From: an uncultured Mycoplasmatota bacterium
Lineage (GTDB): Bacteria > Bacillota_I > Bacilli_A > RF39 > UBA660
Length of the DNA: 61,802 bases
Assembly: GCA_900551105.1 (NCBI GenBank)
Contig: URUT01000002.1
Span: forward strand, 1-61,802
Direction: 5' to 3'
The translations under genes were made by a program, and so were the position numbers. The notes below the pieces were generated by a model. That model worked only from the letters and a program-made list of their open reading frames with translations, did not search any database and was not told where the DNA came from. This document shows positions 8,901-17,068 of this stretch, piece after piece. Positions within the stretch are counted from its first letter, which is position 1, and each line of letters begins with the position of its first letter.

Positions 8901-9236
8901 AGCTAAACTTCTTGCAGCAACATGTATTACTCCTGGTAGCATTTCTCCAGCCATTTTATACATATTTGGTATCATTAATAAAAGCCCTTGGCTTGCTGTA
9001 AACGTACTAGCAAGAACTCCAGCATTTAAAGCCCCATGCATAGCTCCAGCCGCACCAGCCTCACTTTGCATTTGAATAGTTTTAACACTATCATCAAAAA
9101 TATTTAATTTCTTACTGCTTAACAAATCTATTTGACTAGCCATTACACTTGATGGTGTAATTGGATATATAAAACACATATCACTAAAATTATATGCCAT
9201 TGAAGCACAAGCTAAATTTCCATCTACAACCTTCAT
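5934..9236 (-). CDS. nifJ: Pyruvate:ferredoxin (flavodoxin) oxidoreductase, single chain
   Basis: 1100-aa fused enzyme converting pyruvate and CoA to acetyl-CoA and CO2 with reduced ferredoxin or flavodoxin. Order of parts: N-terminal pyrimidine-binding domain (YPITPSS near residue 25), domains II/III, two 4Fe-4S motifs CIECGMCSIVCP and CTGCGLCLEICP, a further cysteine at CAGCGETPY, and the thiamine-diphosphate domain with GDGWAYDIGFGGLDH. Slightly shorter than the usual 1170 aa. The ATG at 9234-9236 is chosen because the upstream ATG at 9257 lies immediately next to the -10 element. It implies anaerobic central metabolism. Confidence 0.95.
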   Translation of the reverse strand: MKVVDGNLACASMAYNFSDMCFIYPITPSSVMASQIDLLSSKKLNIFDDSVKTIQMQSEAGAAGAMHGALNAGVLASTFTASQGLLLMIPNMYKMAGEMLPGVIHVAARSLATHALSIFGDHQDIYATRGTGFCILASTNVQDAYNLALVAHLSAIKASLPFLHFFDGFRTSHEYNQINEIAEDKIKELIDYDAVKKFRNRALNSGKAITKGTAQNEDVYFQFAEAKNKDYDLTADIVNDYMKKINKITKENYKPFNYYGSKNASKIIVAMGSVCDTIKTVIDLCDNKDYGLVEVHLYRPFSEKFLKNVIPSTAKKIAVLDRSKEAGSLGEPLYLDVCAALKDFKLEICHGRYGLSSKNTTPNDIYDIYKMLDNELKKSFVVGITDDITKLSLVHYEKNFVTHYKELQIYGFGSDGMVSASKDILKILGTNQYVQGYFEYDSKKSGGVTISHLRLAKKLIKAPYYVTHPKIVVVSKDEYFHKFKMLDNIEENGILVVNTDKNQERFNKFISSSDKARLLQKKINVYLIDASSLATKYGISGKISLIMEAVILNLLNIKDYENLLIQKIKERFYTKGANIVNANVNSVKESKYLLNKIIIDHQETFDLKVKNDFLDILNSRLGGDLTTKDVYNFRDGSMHGGTSAFEKRNMSLLCAKWNKDKCIECGMCSIVCPHAVIRPFILDKKNNYSEYAKDEINGKNKFMISISEEDCTGCGLCLEICPTKCLTFGEKDKKLQKVANDLFNNYENPKTEVSNIKTSQLQKPLFEFSGACAGCGETPYIKLLTQVVGEKLVIANATGCSSIYGASCPSMPYKVSWGNSLFEDNAEYGYGLLLSYENLRNRVLEQLKNNKKADKYYAFVKNNFNDYQKIKSKKTEIERFVSKDLRDFITPKSVWTIGGDGWAYDIGFGGLDHVLSSNKNAKILVLDTEVYSNTGGQSSKSTHIGAVAEFANLGKRTYKKDLFKLAMNYPNVYVASISLGANMMQAINVFKEAEAHEGPAIVIAYSPCIEQGIYGGMKNSISEEKRAVECGYVLLMRYNNGVLSMDSSEPNFDKYIDFLEQEVRYSALEIKDKKLAKDLFQKNKEYAINRYSYYKNLINK

Positions 9237-9258
9237 TTTATCCCATCTTTCTAACATA

Positions 9259-9288
9259 ATTATAGTATAGTTATATTAGAAAAAGCAA
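9259..9288 (-). promoter_or_regulatory. Promoter of the pyruvate:ferredoxin oxidoreductase gene
   Basis: On the minus strand TTGCTT (9283-9288) and TATAAT (9259-9264), 18-bp spacer. Transcription would begin about 15-20 bases before the chosen ATG. Confidence 0.6.
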
Positions 9289-9301
9289 ATAAAAACAATA
9301 C

Positions 9302-9796
9302 TTATATTTTTTCAAAAAGTATTGTTTTACTATTTTCGTAAACGTAGATATTAACATTTTTATTATTTAATAATTTTTCTAAAAATATTTCATAAGTCAT
9401 CCCTGCTAAAATAAAATTGCCATTCGTAGGTATATTAATTTTTTTATTACCATCATATAAGTTCTTCCCACTTACAAATAACATATTTTCTTCAAACAAA
9501 GATTTAACATTTACAAAATTAACTTCTAAAACATTCATATTTTTAAATAACGAAATAAATAGATATCTTTCTAATGGCGTAATTTTTTTAAAACATAACA
9601 CATTAATTCTAACCTTAAATATTCCATTACCTAAATGATATTTATTAAACAAGTTCACTATTACTTTTTTTAATTTTAAGTAATCGTAAATGTTATTATC
9701 AACAATAATATTATTTTTAATCTCTTCAGATATTAATTTTTTGGTTTTATGATTATAAACATTTATAAATTCATCAGTAAATTCAAATGTATAAAT
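9302..9796 (-). CDS. Short, divergent MreB/actin-fold-like protein; start uncertain
   Basis: The frame is open from about 9810 but has no ATG, GTG or TTG until GTG 9656-9658. An AGGTG ribosome site (9802-9806, overlapping the spoIIQ stop) lies five bases before an in-frame ATT at 9794-9796, which would give 164 aa. Residues then read in MreB order: a strand with FEFTDEFINVYNHKT, a helix NIYDYLKLKKVIVNLFNKY, then INVLCFKKITPLERYLFISL, which mirrors the MreB segment ending in VCVPSGITEVEKRAV. The phosphate-1 loop DxGTANT is absent. Position after spoIID-spoIIQ matches mbl in Bacillus. It may be a reduced scaffold or a decaying gene. Confidence 0.45.
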   Translation of the reverse strand: MYTFEFTDEFINVYNHKTKKLISEEIKNNIIVDNNIYDYLKLKKVIVNLFNKYHLGNGIFKVRINVLCFKKITPLERYLFISLFKNMNVLEVNFVNVKSLFEENMLFVSGKNLYDGNKKINIPTNGNFILAGMTYEIFLEKLLNNKNVNIYVYENSKTILFEKI

Positions 9797-9804
9797 AATC
9801 TCAC

Positions 9805-10440
9805 CTAAGATAATTCTTTAACATTCATACCAAATATATTTTCAGGATTTACAAATGTTCCATTATGTTCTACTTCAAAAAGCAACATATAATCATAAGT
9901 ACTGTCTATTTTATTTTCACCAGCTGTTCCAATAACATCACCTTTTTTTAAGGCATCTCCAACCATAACATTAACCTCATTAATACTTTCATATCTAGAA
10001 ATTAAGTTATTAGTATGTTTTATAGTAACAATATTACCAATTAGTTCATCAGCAACTATACTTTCAACAGTTCCATCAGCTACTGATATAACATCAAAAC
10101 TATTTTTAGCTCCATACAATACCCCAGTATTTGGCATATATGTATTTTCATAATAAATTAATGCTTGTTCCTGTGTTTTACTTTCAGCATCCTTCTCATA
10201 GAATCCTTTTACAACTGATACCTCTTCTAATGTAAATGGTTTTATTATTTTTTCATCAGCAGAACTATTTACCACAGCAGTACTTCTTATCAAATCATGA
10301 TAGATGTATGAAAGATTGGTATCATCATATAAAGAAGATTTCAAAACCTTTCCAACTAAATACAAACTTGAAACTATTGCTCCCACGGCAAGTAAATAAA
10401 CACTTATTACAACCCAACTTTTTAACCTATATTTTTTCAT
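9805..10440 (-). CDS. spoIIQ: SpoIIQ-like membrane protein with degenerate M23 (LytM) domain
   Basis: 211 aa: one transmembrane segment (about 11-33), a linker, then an M23-type fold (about 115-205). The zinc ligands are missing: the usual H-x-G-x-D position reads NTGVLYG and the usual H-x-H-F-E reads MLLFEV. SpoIIQ, the forespore half of the SpoIIQ-SpoIIIAH channel, is also a degenerate M23 protein, and spoIIQ follows spoIID in Bacillus as here. AGGAAGGTG precedes the ATG. Alternatively it is another inactive LytM-type envelope regulator. Confidence 0.75.
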   Translation of the reverse strand: MKKYRLKSWVVISVYLLAVGAIVSSLYLVGKVLKSSLYDDTNLSYIYHDLIRSTAVVNSSADEKIIKPFTLEEVSVVKGFYEKDAESKTQEQALIYYENTYMPNTGVLYGAKNSFDVISVADGTVESIVADELIGNIVTIKHTNNLISRYESINEVNVMVGDALKKGDVIGTAGENKIDSTYDYMLLFEVEHNGTFVNPENIFGMNVKELS

Positions 10441-10487
10441 TTCGCACCTTCCTAATAAAAGTGTGAGTAAAAAAATCTAAATTATAC

Positions 10488-11366
10488 TTATAAATTTACT
10501 AATTTTGTATTTTTATAATAATATGCAAGTATTTCTTTATACGATTTTCCGCTTTTTGCTAATTCATTAGCACCATATTGACTCATTCCTACCCCGTGCC
10601 CATATCCTCTAGTAATTATATTAAAATTTTCACCAACTTGTTTTATTTCAAAATCAGTAGATCTTAAATTTAATAGTTTTCTAACCTCTATTCCAGAAAA
10701 CTCTTTACCACCTATAATTATTGAACTTGTATGTTTAGTCTCACTAATTTGTTGATTTTCAATATTCAGATTATCAACTCCTAGTTTTTCTAATAGTTCA
10801 CTTTTACTAAATTCTTTAACTATCTCAAAATTAGACAAACTAATCTCAAAAGGCGATTCCACACTTTGAGTTAAATCCTCTCCAAAAACGTCTTTAGAAT
10901 TTTCTGTATAGCCATTACTCATAGAAAAATAAAATGCTTTTAATATTTTATTATCTTTAGTTAATACTTCCCCAGTGGTCTTTTTAACGGCATTTAATAT
11001 TTTATTATAGTATTCATCATAATCATTTTGCCATTTTTCTTTCATCTCATAACTAGTCAAAAAAACTTGATCACTAGTTGAAGCACTAACCTCATAATTA
11101 CCATCTTTTTCCTTGCTTAAAACATAACTTCTCGCCGCTACCGCTTGTGCCTTTAATGCTTCATCTTGAAACAAAGCTGGCATTTCTCCCGCTACAACCC
11201 CAATAACATAATTCTCTAAATCTAAATATAGATTTTTTTCTTTCACATTTATAATTACAGTATTATGTTTTGGTTTCTCACTAAAAAAAACAGCTTTCTT
11301 CTTTAAAAGAAAACTGCAAATACTAATTGGTAACAAAAATAATATTATTAAAATTAGTTTTTTCAT
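10488..11366 (-). CDS. spoIID: Stage II sporulation protein D, peptidoglycan lytic transglycosylase
   Basis: 292 aa with an N-terminal signal anchor (about 4-21) and a SpoIID domain. The catalytic glutamate is probably E61 in VVAGEMPALF, followed by the conserved ALKAQAVAARSYVL; the C-terminal signature is GYGHGVGMSQYGA. SpoIID cuts glycan strands during engulfment together with SpoIIM and SpoIIP. Vegetative SpoIID-like proteins also exist, but the murA-...-spoIID-spoIIQ order supports the sporulation gene. Full length for the family. Confidence 0.9.
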   Translation of the reverse strand: MKKLILIILFLLPISICSFLLKKKAVFFSEKPKHNTVIINVKEKNLYLDLENYVIGVVAGEMPALFQDEALKAQAVAARSYVLSKEKDGNYEVSASTSDQVFLTSYEMKEKWQNDYDEYYNKILNAVKKTTGEVLTKDNKILKAFYFSMSNGYTENSKDVFGEDLTQSVESPFEISLSNFEIVKEFSKSELLEKLGVDNLNIENQQISETKHTSSIIIGGKEFSGIEVRKLLNLRSTDFEIKQVGENFNIITRGYGHGVGMSQYGANELAKSGKSYKEILAYYYKNTKLVNL

Positions 11367-11374
11367 TTAAGCTC

Positions 11375-11569
11375 CTATATAATTGTACTTATACTTAAAA
11401 ATTCAATAATAAAACTACCAAATAAATACCCCATAATAAAACTTATAACAACTATAAACATTCTAGCTTCCCATATATGATTCTTTTTAAAAAAATTGTT
11501 AAAGTTAATTCCCGAAACTATAAAAATACTCATTAAAATAGATAAAATATATATTATCGTTTTATACAT
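11375..11569 (-). CDS. DUF1146 (YwzB-like) small membrane protein
   Basis: 64-aa protein with two predicted transmembrane helices (about 2-20 and 34-55) and the intervening NHIWEARMFIVVIS typical of DUF1146. Function unknown; ywzB lies in the same neighbourhood in Bacillus. The ATG at 11567-11569 has GGAG six bases upstream and overlaps the rpiB stop, implying translational coupling. An earlier in-frame ATG lacks a ribosome site. Confidence 0.7.
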   Translation of the reverse strand: MYKTIIYILSILMSIFIVSGINFNNFFKKNHIWEARMFIVVISFIMGYLFGSFIIEFLSISTII

Positions 11570-12014
11570 TATATTCTCCATTTTCGTATTTATTAATTAT
11601 ATCAACTCTGCGACGATGTCTCTCTTCTTTACTAAACTGAGTAGTAATAAAAATATCTACCATTTTTAATATATCATTAACTCTATTATTCTTTCCAATT
11701 GCCATTACATTTGCATTATTATGTTTTCTAGCTAAAGAAGCCTCATTTACATTAGTTACATGTGCACATCTTATTCCTTTTACTTTATTAGCAGCAATAC
11801 TCATACCAATACCAGTTCCGCAAACTAAGATTCCCAAATCAGCTTCATTATCATTTAAAACTTTACATAAATCAAATGCAATATTTGGATAATCATCCAC
11901 AGCAGAATTAGTTGGACTTACATCAACAACCTCATAACCGCTACTCTTTAAAAAACTTAGAATTTCCCTTTTTACTTCTACTCCATTATGGTCTGTACCA
12001 ATTGCTATTTTCAT
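11562..12014 (-). CDS. rpiB: Ribose-5-phosphate isomerase B (RpiB/LacAB family)
   Basis: 150-aa sugar-phosphate isomerase interconverting ribose 5-phosphate and ribulose 5-phosphate. Seen: N-terminal MKIAIGTDHNGVEVK, the active-site region GILVCGTGIGMSIAANK (cysteine and GTG loop) and ARKHNNANV. The ATG at 12012-12014 is used since GGTGGTG lies just upstream; the frame can be extended only through three GTG codons that form that ribosome site. Confidence 0.9.
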   Translation of the reverse strand: MKIAIGTDHNGVEVKREILSFLKSSGYEVVDVSPTNSAVDDYPNIAFDLCKVLNDNEADLGILVCGTGIGMSIAANKVKGIRCAHVTNVNEASLARKHNNANVMAIGKNNRVNDILKMVDIFITTQFSKEERHRRRVDIINKYENGEYNV

Positions 12015-12057
12015 AAACACCACCACTTAAATTCTACCATTTATTTACCTTTATTTC

Positions 12058-12084
12058 AAATAAAAACTAAGAATTTATCTTAGT
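12058..12084 (-). terminator. Terminator after rpmE
   Basis: On the minus strand a 7-bp stem ACTAAGA/TCTTAGT with a 5-nt loop followed by TTTTTATTT. It includes the rpmE stop codon, so rpmE can be transcribed as a single-gene unit with read-through into rpiB. Confidence 0.7.
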
Positions 12085-12286
12085 CTAAATTATATTTCTT
12101 ATTAAATTTATCTACTGCACCAGTCTTCTTATGTTTTCCTTGTGCTCCAGTATAAAATGGATGGCAAGCACTGCAAGTATCAACAGTAAAACTATCACTC
12201 TTAATTGTTGAAATTGCTTCAAATTCATTACCACAAACACATTTAAAAACAACTTTTTTAGATTCTGGATGTAAACCCTTTTTCAT
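12080..12286 (-). CDS. rpmE: Ribosomal protein bL31, zinc-binding type
   Basis: 68 aa. It has the zinc-type cysteines C16-V-C18 and C37-S-A-C40, the conserved MKKGLHPE start and the HPFYTGAQG motif. AAGGAGATG lies before the ATG. It has its own promoter downstream of murA and its own terminator. This is the Zn-containing RpmE form and not the zinc-free paralogue used under zinc limitation. Confidence 0.95.
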   Translation of the reverse strand: MKKGLHPESKKVVFKCVCGNEFEAISTIKSDSFTVDTCSACHPFYTGAQGKHKKTGAVDKFNKKYNLD

Positions 12287-12342
12287 TTTGCATCTCCTTC
12301 CGCCATGACTTAATTCAAGCCATAGAAATTCGTTTCTTATGT

Positions 12343-12370
12343 ATTATATCATACTTTTTAAATAATTCAA
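12343..12370 (-). promoter_or_regulatory. Promoter of rpmE
   Basis: On the minus strand TTGAAT (12365-12370) and TATAAT (12343-12348), 16-bp spacer, with TGA just before the -10. The leader of about 45 bases contains CTTGAATTAAG, a possible small hairpin for ribosomal-protein control. Confidence 0.6.
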
Positions 12371-12372
12371 GT

Positions 12373-13629
12373 TTATTCATCTACTAATTCAATTTTTGCA
12401 CCAACACTTGATAGTTTTTCAACTATTTTTTCATAACCCCTCAAAATATGTTCTATGTTAACTATTTTAGTAGTTCCTTCAGCAATCATTCCTGCCACAA
12501 GCATAGCAGCACCTGCTCTAAGATCTGTTGCCTCCACTTCTCTGCCTATTAAATTACTTTTACCAGCAATAATTGCACTTCTATCAAAAAGCCTTATATT
12601 AGCTCCCATCGCATTTAAATATTTAATATGTCTCATTCTATTTTCATAAATAGTTTCCTCAAAAAGAGATTCTCCTTCACACTGCGTTAAAAGAGTACTC
12701 ATTGGTTGTCCTAAATCTGTTGGAAATCCAGGATAAACTAAAGTCTTTACATTTACTGGCTTTAAATGATCAACTTTATTAACAACAACAGTTGTACCAT
12801 CTATTATTATATCACAGCCTGCTTCTTTTAATTTAGTAAATACGGCTTCCAAATGATCCTTTAACACACCTTCTATAACCAAATTTTTTCCCAATAAACT
12901 TCCTATCATTAAATATGTTCCAGCTTCAATCCTATCAGGTATAACCTCTACTATACCATCACCTAATTTTGTGGCACCCTCTATTGTAATATGACTTGTT
13001 CCAGCGCCATACACTTTAGCACCCATGGTTGCCAAAAAAGAAGCTACATTCACAATTTCTGGTTCTTTAGCCGCATTATATATATTAGTTATCCCTTTAG
13101 CTTTAACAGCTGCAAACATTAAATTTAAAGTTGCACCAACACTTGCAAAATCCAAAAAAATATCACTACCAACTAATTCTTTAGCAGAAGCAATATACTT
13201 TTTATTTTCTACAACACTAATTTTAGCTCCTAACTTTTCAAAACCATTTAAATGAAAGTTAATAGGTCTTGATCCAATAGAGCATCCGCCTGGATAAGAA
13301 ATTTCCGCATATCCATACTTAGCAAGTAATACCCCCATAAAATAATAAGAAGCTCTTAATTTAGTCGCATTTTCTTCATCAATCTCCGCATTTTTTGAAT
13401 TAGTATTATCAATATACAAAGTCTCATCTTTAAATTCTATTTTTGAACCTAAAGCCTCCATCATACTAATAAGTCTAGGAACATCACTAATATTTGGAAC
13501 ATTATAAATAACACACTTACCATCAGTAAGCATAGCAGCTGGAATTAAAGCAACAACACTGTTTTTAGCACCACCTATTTTTATAGTTCCTGATAACTCA
13601 TGATTTCCCTCAATAATTAATTTTTTCAT
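12373..13629 (-). CDS. murA: UDP-N-acetylglucosamine 1-carboxyvinyltransferase MurA
   Basis: 418 aa; first committed step of peptidoglycan synthesis (enolpyruvyl transfer from PEP). Inverse alpha/beta barrel enzyme with K22-N23 in IGGAKNSVVAL, catalytic C116 in YPGGCSIGSRP (so fosfomycin-sensitive type), and the PDRIEAGTY motif. GAGAGGAT precedes the ATG. In Bacillus a murA copy also lies beside spoIID and ywzB. Its presence with a class A PBP and lytic proteins shows a walled cell. Confidence 0.95.
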   Translation of the reverse strand: MKKLIIEGNHELSGTIKIGGAKNSVVALIPAAMLTDGKCVIYNVPNISDVPRLISMMEALGSKIEFKDETLYIDNTNSKNAEIDEENATKLRASYYFMGVLLAKYGYAEISYPGGCSIGSRPINFHLNGFEKLGAKISVVENKKYIASAKELVGSDIFLDFASVGATLNLMFAAVKAKGITNIYNAAKEPEIVNVASFLATMGAKVYGAGTSHITIEGATKLGDGIVEVIPDRIEAGTYLMIGSLLGKNLVIEGVLKDHLEAVFTKLKEAGCDIIIDGTTVVVNKVDHLKPVNVKTLVYPGFPTDLGQPMSTLLTQCEGESLFEETIYENRMRHIKYLNAMGANIRLFDRSAIIAGKSNLIGREVEATDLRAGAAMLVAGMIAEGTTKIVNIEHILRGYEKIVEKLSSVGAKIELVDE

Positions 13630-13690
13630 TTTATCCTCTCATTACATAGTTACTCAATATTAATATATAATTAATAATTTTTTTTAGCAA

Positions 13691-14227
13691 CTAATTAAAT
13701 ATTATTTGACAAATATTTACAATTGTCATAATTCCCAGCAAAGTTATTCCCAAAATATACGCCTTATCCTTTAAAAACTTTACAGAATACTTTCCAAGCA
13801 ATAATCCAATATAAGTAATAAAACCCGCACAAATGCTAAACATTAATGAACTTGCAAGATATTTTTCTGTTATAGATAAAAGTCCTAACCCAACAGTAAA
13901 ACTATCTATACTAACGCTTAAAGCTAGTAGTAATATACTAATAACATTTGTAATAATTACTTTTTTTTCTTTTTTTCGTTCCAATATAAACGTTATAATC
14001 AAATAAAGAAACACTATTACCATAATTATTTTTGGATTAAAATCTAATAAATTAACTAATAAATCTCCACACTTAACGCCCATAAGTGGCATAAAAAAAT
14101 GAAATACCGCTATCAATGAAGGAATTAAAAATAACTTAAATTTAGATAATTTCTGCATTCCTAAATTAATAGCTACCGAAAAAGCATCCATACTTAAAGC
14201 TATACCAATAAAAAAAATACTTAACAT
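13691..14227 (-). CDS. mntP: Manganese efflux pump MntP
   Basis: 178 aa, six predicted transmembrane helices. The family's two inverted-repeat motifs are present: ALSMDAFSVAINLG (about 9-22) and ALSVSIDSFTVGLGL (about 102-116), each with the acidic residue used for Mn2+. AGGAGG precedes the ATG. It lies 21 bases after spoIIR. No yybP-ykoY Mn riboswitch is visible. Confidence 0.9.
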   Translation of the reverse strand: MLSIFFIGIALSMDAFSVAINLGMQKLSKFKLFLIPSLIAVFHFFMPLMGVKCGDLLVNLLDFNPKIIMVIVFLYLIITFILERKKEKKVIITNVISILLLALSVSIDSFTVGLGLLSITEKYLASSLMFSICAGFITYIGLLLGKYSVKFLKDKAYILGITLLGIMTIVNICQIIFN

Positions 14228-14248
14228 TTAGCCTCCTAGTTAAGTATA

Positions 14249-14782
14249 TTATTTAAATTTTTCAATTATTCTATTTATAAAAAACTTATATTCAACATCA
14301 CTTGTTGTTTCATTATCTTGCACTAAACAAAGCGGAGGAAACAAAACACACCACCAATTACTGCCCCCACCTGTTCCAATTGTAACCACTAAAGAATTAT
14401 AATATCCTCCATCATAAACAACGCCTTTATATACTTTACTAGGAAAATAATTAAGTCCGTAATTAATATCAAAATTATTTGAATTTAAATATTCTTTAGT
14501 AATTTTCTTTAACTGATCTAACTCATTAACTACTATCTTTTCGGCATCATTAACATTTTCTGCTTTTTCAATTTTTTTATATAAATAATCTTCTAGTAAT
14601 GTTTTTAATTCTAATTTTTTTTGGATATCCGCACTATCATTACTATTACTAACTATTCTAAATCTTATAGAACTAAGTGGAATTTCCACATTTTCATCAT
14701 CAGTATATTTTCCATAACAAGCAATCATCACAAATATTGCTGTAATTATTAAAATTTTCTTAATAAAAAAGCCACCTTTCAT
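14249..14782 (-). CDS. spoIIR: Stage II sporulation protein R
   Basis: 177-aa secreted signalling protein that triggers SpoIIGA processing of pro-sigma-E. Signature regions: IRFRIVSNSND (about 39-49) and the C-terminal NYFPSKVYKGVVYDGGYY, GTGGGSNWWCVLFPPLCL. The N-terminus is a lipoprotein-like or signal segment ending in IAC. The annotated ATG has no ribosome site; AAAGGTGG lies inside the frame seven bases before an ATT codon that would start directly at the signal peptide (IKKILIITAIF). prfA-prmC-spoIIR order is as in Bacillus. Confidence 0.92.
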   Translation of the reverse strand: MKGGFFIKKILIITAIFVMIACYGKYTDDENVEIPLSSIRFRIVSNSNDSADIQKKLELKTLLEDYLYKKIEKAENVNDAEKIVVNELDQLKKITKEYLNSNNFDINYGLNYFPSKVYKGVVYDGGYYNSLVVTIGTGGGSNWWCVLFPPLCLVQDNETTSDVEYKFFINRIIEKFK

Positions 14783-14809
14783 AAATACATTGGGTAGCTT
14801 TTATATTAT

Positions 14810-15544
14810 TTATTCACTAATTACAAATAAGTATCTATCTTTTCCAGTTAAATCCTTATCTAATACAATTTTTTTTCTAGGAAAATGTTCTTTAGCTAAT
14901 TTTTTTATCTTATCGCCATTTTCTTCATCTATTTCTAATGCAATTAAAAACTTTTTATTTAATACTTTCTTAGCTATCTCAAATATTTTTGGATAAAAAA
15001 GCATTCCATCTTCACCACCAAACAAAGCTATTTGTGGTTCATATTTAGTTTTCTCATCTATTACATCATTTGTTTTTAAATAAGGTGGATTACTAATTAA
15101 AATATCATAATTATTATCTAATTTACATTTTAAAATATTGTTCTTTATAAAATTTATTTTGCATTTATTCAATCTTGCATTCTTTCTAGCAATTTTAAGA
15201 GCCTTAAGACTAATATCCATTGCCGTAACTTCTAAATTAGGTAACTCTTTTTTTAAAGCTATACTAATACAACCAGAACCAGTTCCAAGTTCTAAAACAG
15301 ATGAACTATCTAGTCCTAATTTTTTAATATAATCAATAGTTTTTTCTAATAAAGTTTCTGTTTCAAATCTAGGAATTAATACATCTTTATTAACAAAAAA
15401 TTTATAACCGTAAAAATCTACATTTCCAATTAAATACTGTATAGGATAATTATTTTGAATCTTTCTAACAGCATAATCTAAATTATGATATTTTTGCTCT
15501 AACAAACGCCAATCATTAATATTTATAAAATCTGGTCTTTTCAT
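14810..15544 (-). CDS. prmC: Release factor glutamine methyltransferase PrmC (HemK)
   Basis: 244-aa SAM-dependent methyltransferase that methylates the GGQ glutamine of release factors. SAM motif ELGTGSGCISIAL (about 101-113), catalytic NPPY in ISNPPYLKT, and an N-terminal helical substrate-binding domain. Start overlaps the prfA stop (ATGA), the usual coupling between the enzyme and its substrate. Confidence 0.93.
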   Translation of the reverse strand: MKRPDFININDWRLLEQKYHNLDYAVRKIQNNYPIQYLIGNVDFYGYKFFVNKDVLIPRFETETLLEKTIDYIKKLGLDSSSVLELGTGSGCISIALKKELPNLEVTAMDISLKALKIARKNARLNKCKINFIKNNILKCKLDNNYDILISNPPYLKTNDVIDEKTKYEPQIALFGGEDGMLFYPKIFEIAKKVLNKKFLIALEIDEENGDKIKKLAKEHFPRKKIVLDKDLTGKDRYLFVISE

Positions 15545-16599
15545 TTTCCATTTTCCATCTTAATTCTAGTATCTTCAGCTATCAAAGCCTCTATTATTGG
15601 GTCTAAATTACCATCCATAACTCTATCAAGTTCCATTACACTAAAGTTTATACGATGATCCGTAACTCTATTTTGAGGATAATTATATGTTCTTATTTTT
15701 TCAGAGCGATCGCCAGTTCCAATCATATTTTTTCTAACTGAGCCAGTTTCAGCATTTTGCTTTTGTTGTTCCATATCATATATTCTTGATTTTAACACAA
15801 TCATTGCTCTTGCTTTATTTTTAATTTGGCTTCTTTCATTTTGACAAGTAACTACAATACCTGTTGGAATATGCGTAAGTCTTACTGCACTATCAGTAGT
15901 ATTTACTCCTTGACCACCTTTACCACTTGAGCGATATACATCAACTCTTACATCTTCTGGTTTAATTTCAACATCAATATCTTCAACCTCAGGCATAACT
16001 AAAACTGTTGCCGTAGATGTATGAATTCTTCCTTGTGTCTCAGTCTCAGGTACTCTCTGAACTCTATGAACACCACTTTCATATTTTAACTTAGAATATA
16101 CATTGTCTCCTTTAATTGAAAATTCAATTTGTGAAAAACCACCACTTGTTCCTTCTTCTTCACGGTTTATTTCAATTTTCCAATTATATTTTTCTGCATA
16201 TTTACTATACATCCTAAATAAATCACCAGCAAAAATATTAGCTTCATCTCCACCTGCAGCTCCACGAATTTCCATAATAATATCTTTACCATCATTTTCA
16301 TCTTTAGGTAAAAGTAATATCTCTATCTCACTTAATAACTGATTAAGTCTCTCTTTCTTTTCATCTATTTCCGCAATCGCAATATCATGCATCTCAGGAT
16401 CATTTACTAAAGTTTTAAGATCTGTTATCTCTTTTTCTAAATTTAAATATTCATCATATTTTAGCACTACTTCTTCAATTGAACTTTTCTCTTTAGAAAG
16501 TTTTTTTTGGATACTAAAATCACTTAAAACCTCCGGCTTTAATAATTCTTCATTTATCTCATTATATCTACTTTTTAATAATTCTAATCTTTCTATCAT
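15541..16599 (-). CDS. prfA: Peptide chain release factor 1
   Basis: 352 aa. Catalytic loop SSGKGGQGVNTTDSAVRLTH (about 220-239) with GGQ; domain 2 has the GVHRVQRVP segment. This is the stand-alone RF1 type without the RF2 frameshift. AGAGG lies before the ATG. TAG and TGA are both used as stops in the window, consistent with two release factors. Confidence 0.95.
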   Translation of the reverse strand: MIERLELLKSRYNEINEELLKPEVLSDFSIQKKLSKEKSSIEEVVLKYDEYLNLEKEITDLKTLVNDPEMHDIAIAEIDEKKERLNQLLSEIEILLLPKDENDGKDIIMEIRGAAGGDEANIFAGDLFRMYSKYAEKYNWKIEINREEEGTSGGFSQIEFSIKGDNVYSKLKYESGVHRVQRVPETETQGRIHTSTATVLVMPEVEDIDVEIKPEDVRVDVYRSSGKGGQGVNTTDSAVRLTHIPTGIVVTCQNERSQIKNKARAMIVLKSRIYDMEQQKQNAETGSVRKNMIGTGDRSEKIRTYNYPQNRVTDHRINFSVMELDRVMDGNLDPIIEALIAEDTRIKMENGK

Positions 16600-16636
16600 T
16601 CTAAAACCTCTTTCTTATATATTAAAAAAGCAAGCT

Positions 16637-17068
16637 TTAAAGCATATCCCCATCATTTTCCTCAGAATCATCAATAATTACTAAATCATCCAAATCATCA
16701 TCATTATCTAAATCATCTAAAGATTCATCATCATAATTATCTTCATTATTTAATTGACTATCATCAGTATCATCTTCAGTAGTTATTTCAAAGTCTTCAT
16801 CATAATCATCAATAATTACCTTTGTACTATGATTAATTTTTAAATCACAAAAACCACCATCTAAAATAATAAATCTCTTATCTGTAGTTATTAATTCAAA
16901 AAAATCACCAATAGAGCGCTCGTACTCTTCTTCTGGTAAATCCATAACTTTAATTACTTTTTTAAATAAATCTTGTATTTTTATTTTCTTTTTTTCATCT
17001 TGTAAAATTAAATATGCAACATCATCATATGATAAAGTTTCTTTTTCTTCATCAGTTAATTTAACCAT
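16637..17068 (-). CDS. rpoE: RNA polymerase delta subunit
   Basis: 143 aa: folded N-terminal HARE-HTH domain (about 1-85) and a disordered, almost purely Asp/Glu/Asn tail (about 90-143). The delta subunit is specific to Firmicutes and promotes RNA polymerase recycling and promoter selectivity. GAGGAGGA precedes the ATG; a consensus promoter is upstream. It is followed by prfA at 37 bp. Confidence 0.92.
   Translation of the reverse strand: MVKLTDEEKETLSYDDVAYLILQDEKKKIKIQDLFKKVIKVMDLPEEEYERSIGDFFELITTDKRFIILDGGFCDLKINHSTKVIIDDYDEDFEITTEDDTDDSQLNNEDNYDDESLDDLDNDDDLDDLVIIDDSEENDGDML

Noticed and set aside
16615..16640. GCTTTAAAGC palindrome after rpoE as a terminator
   Set aside because: The palindrome leaves no loop and is followed by an interrupted T-run; too weak to call.
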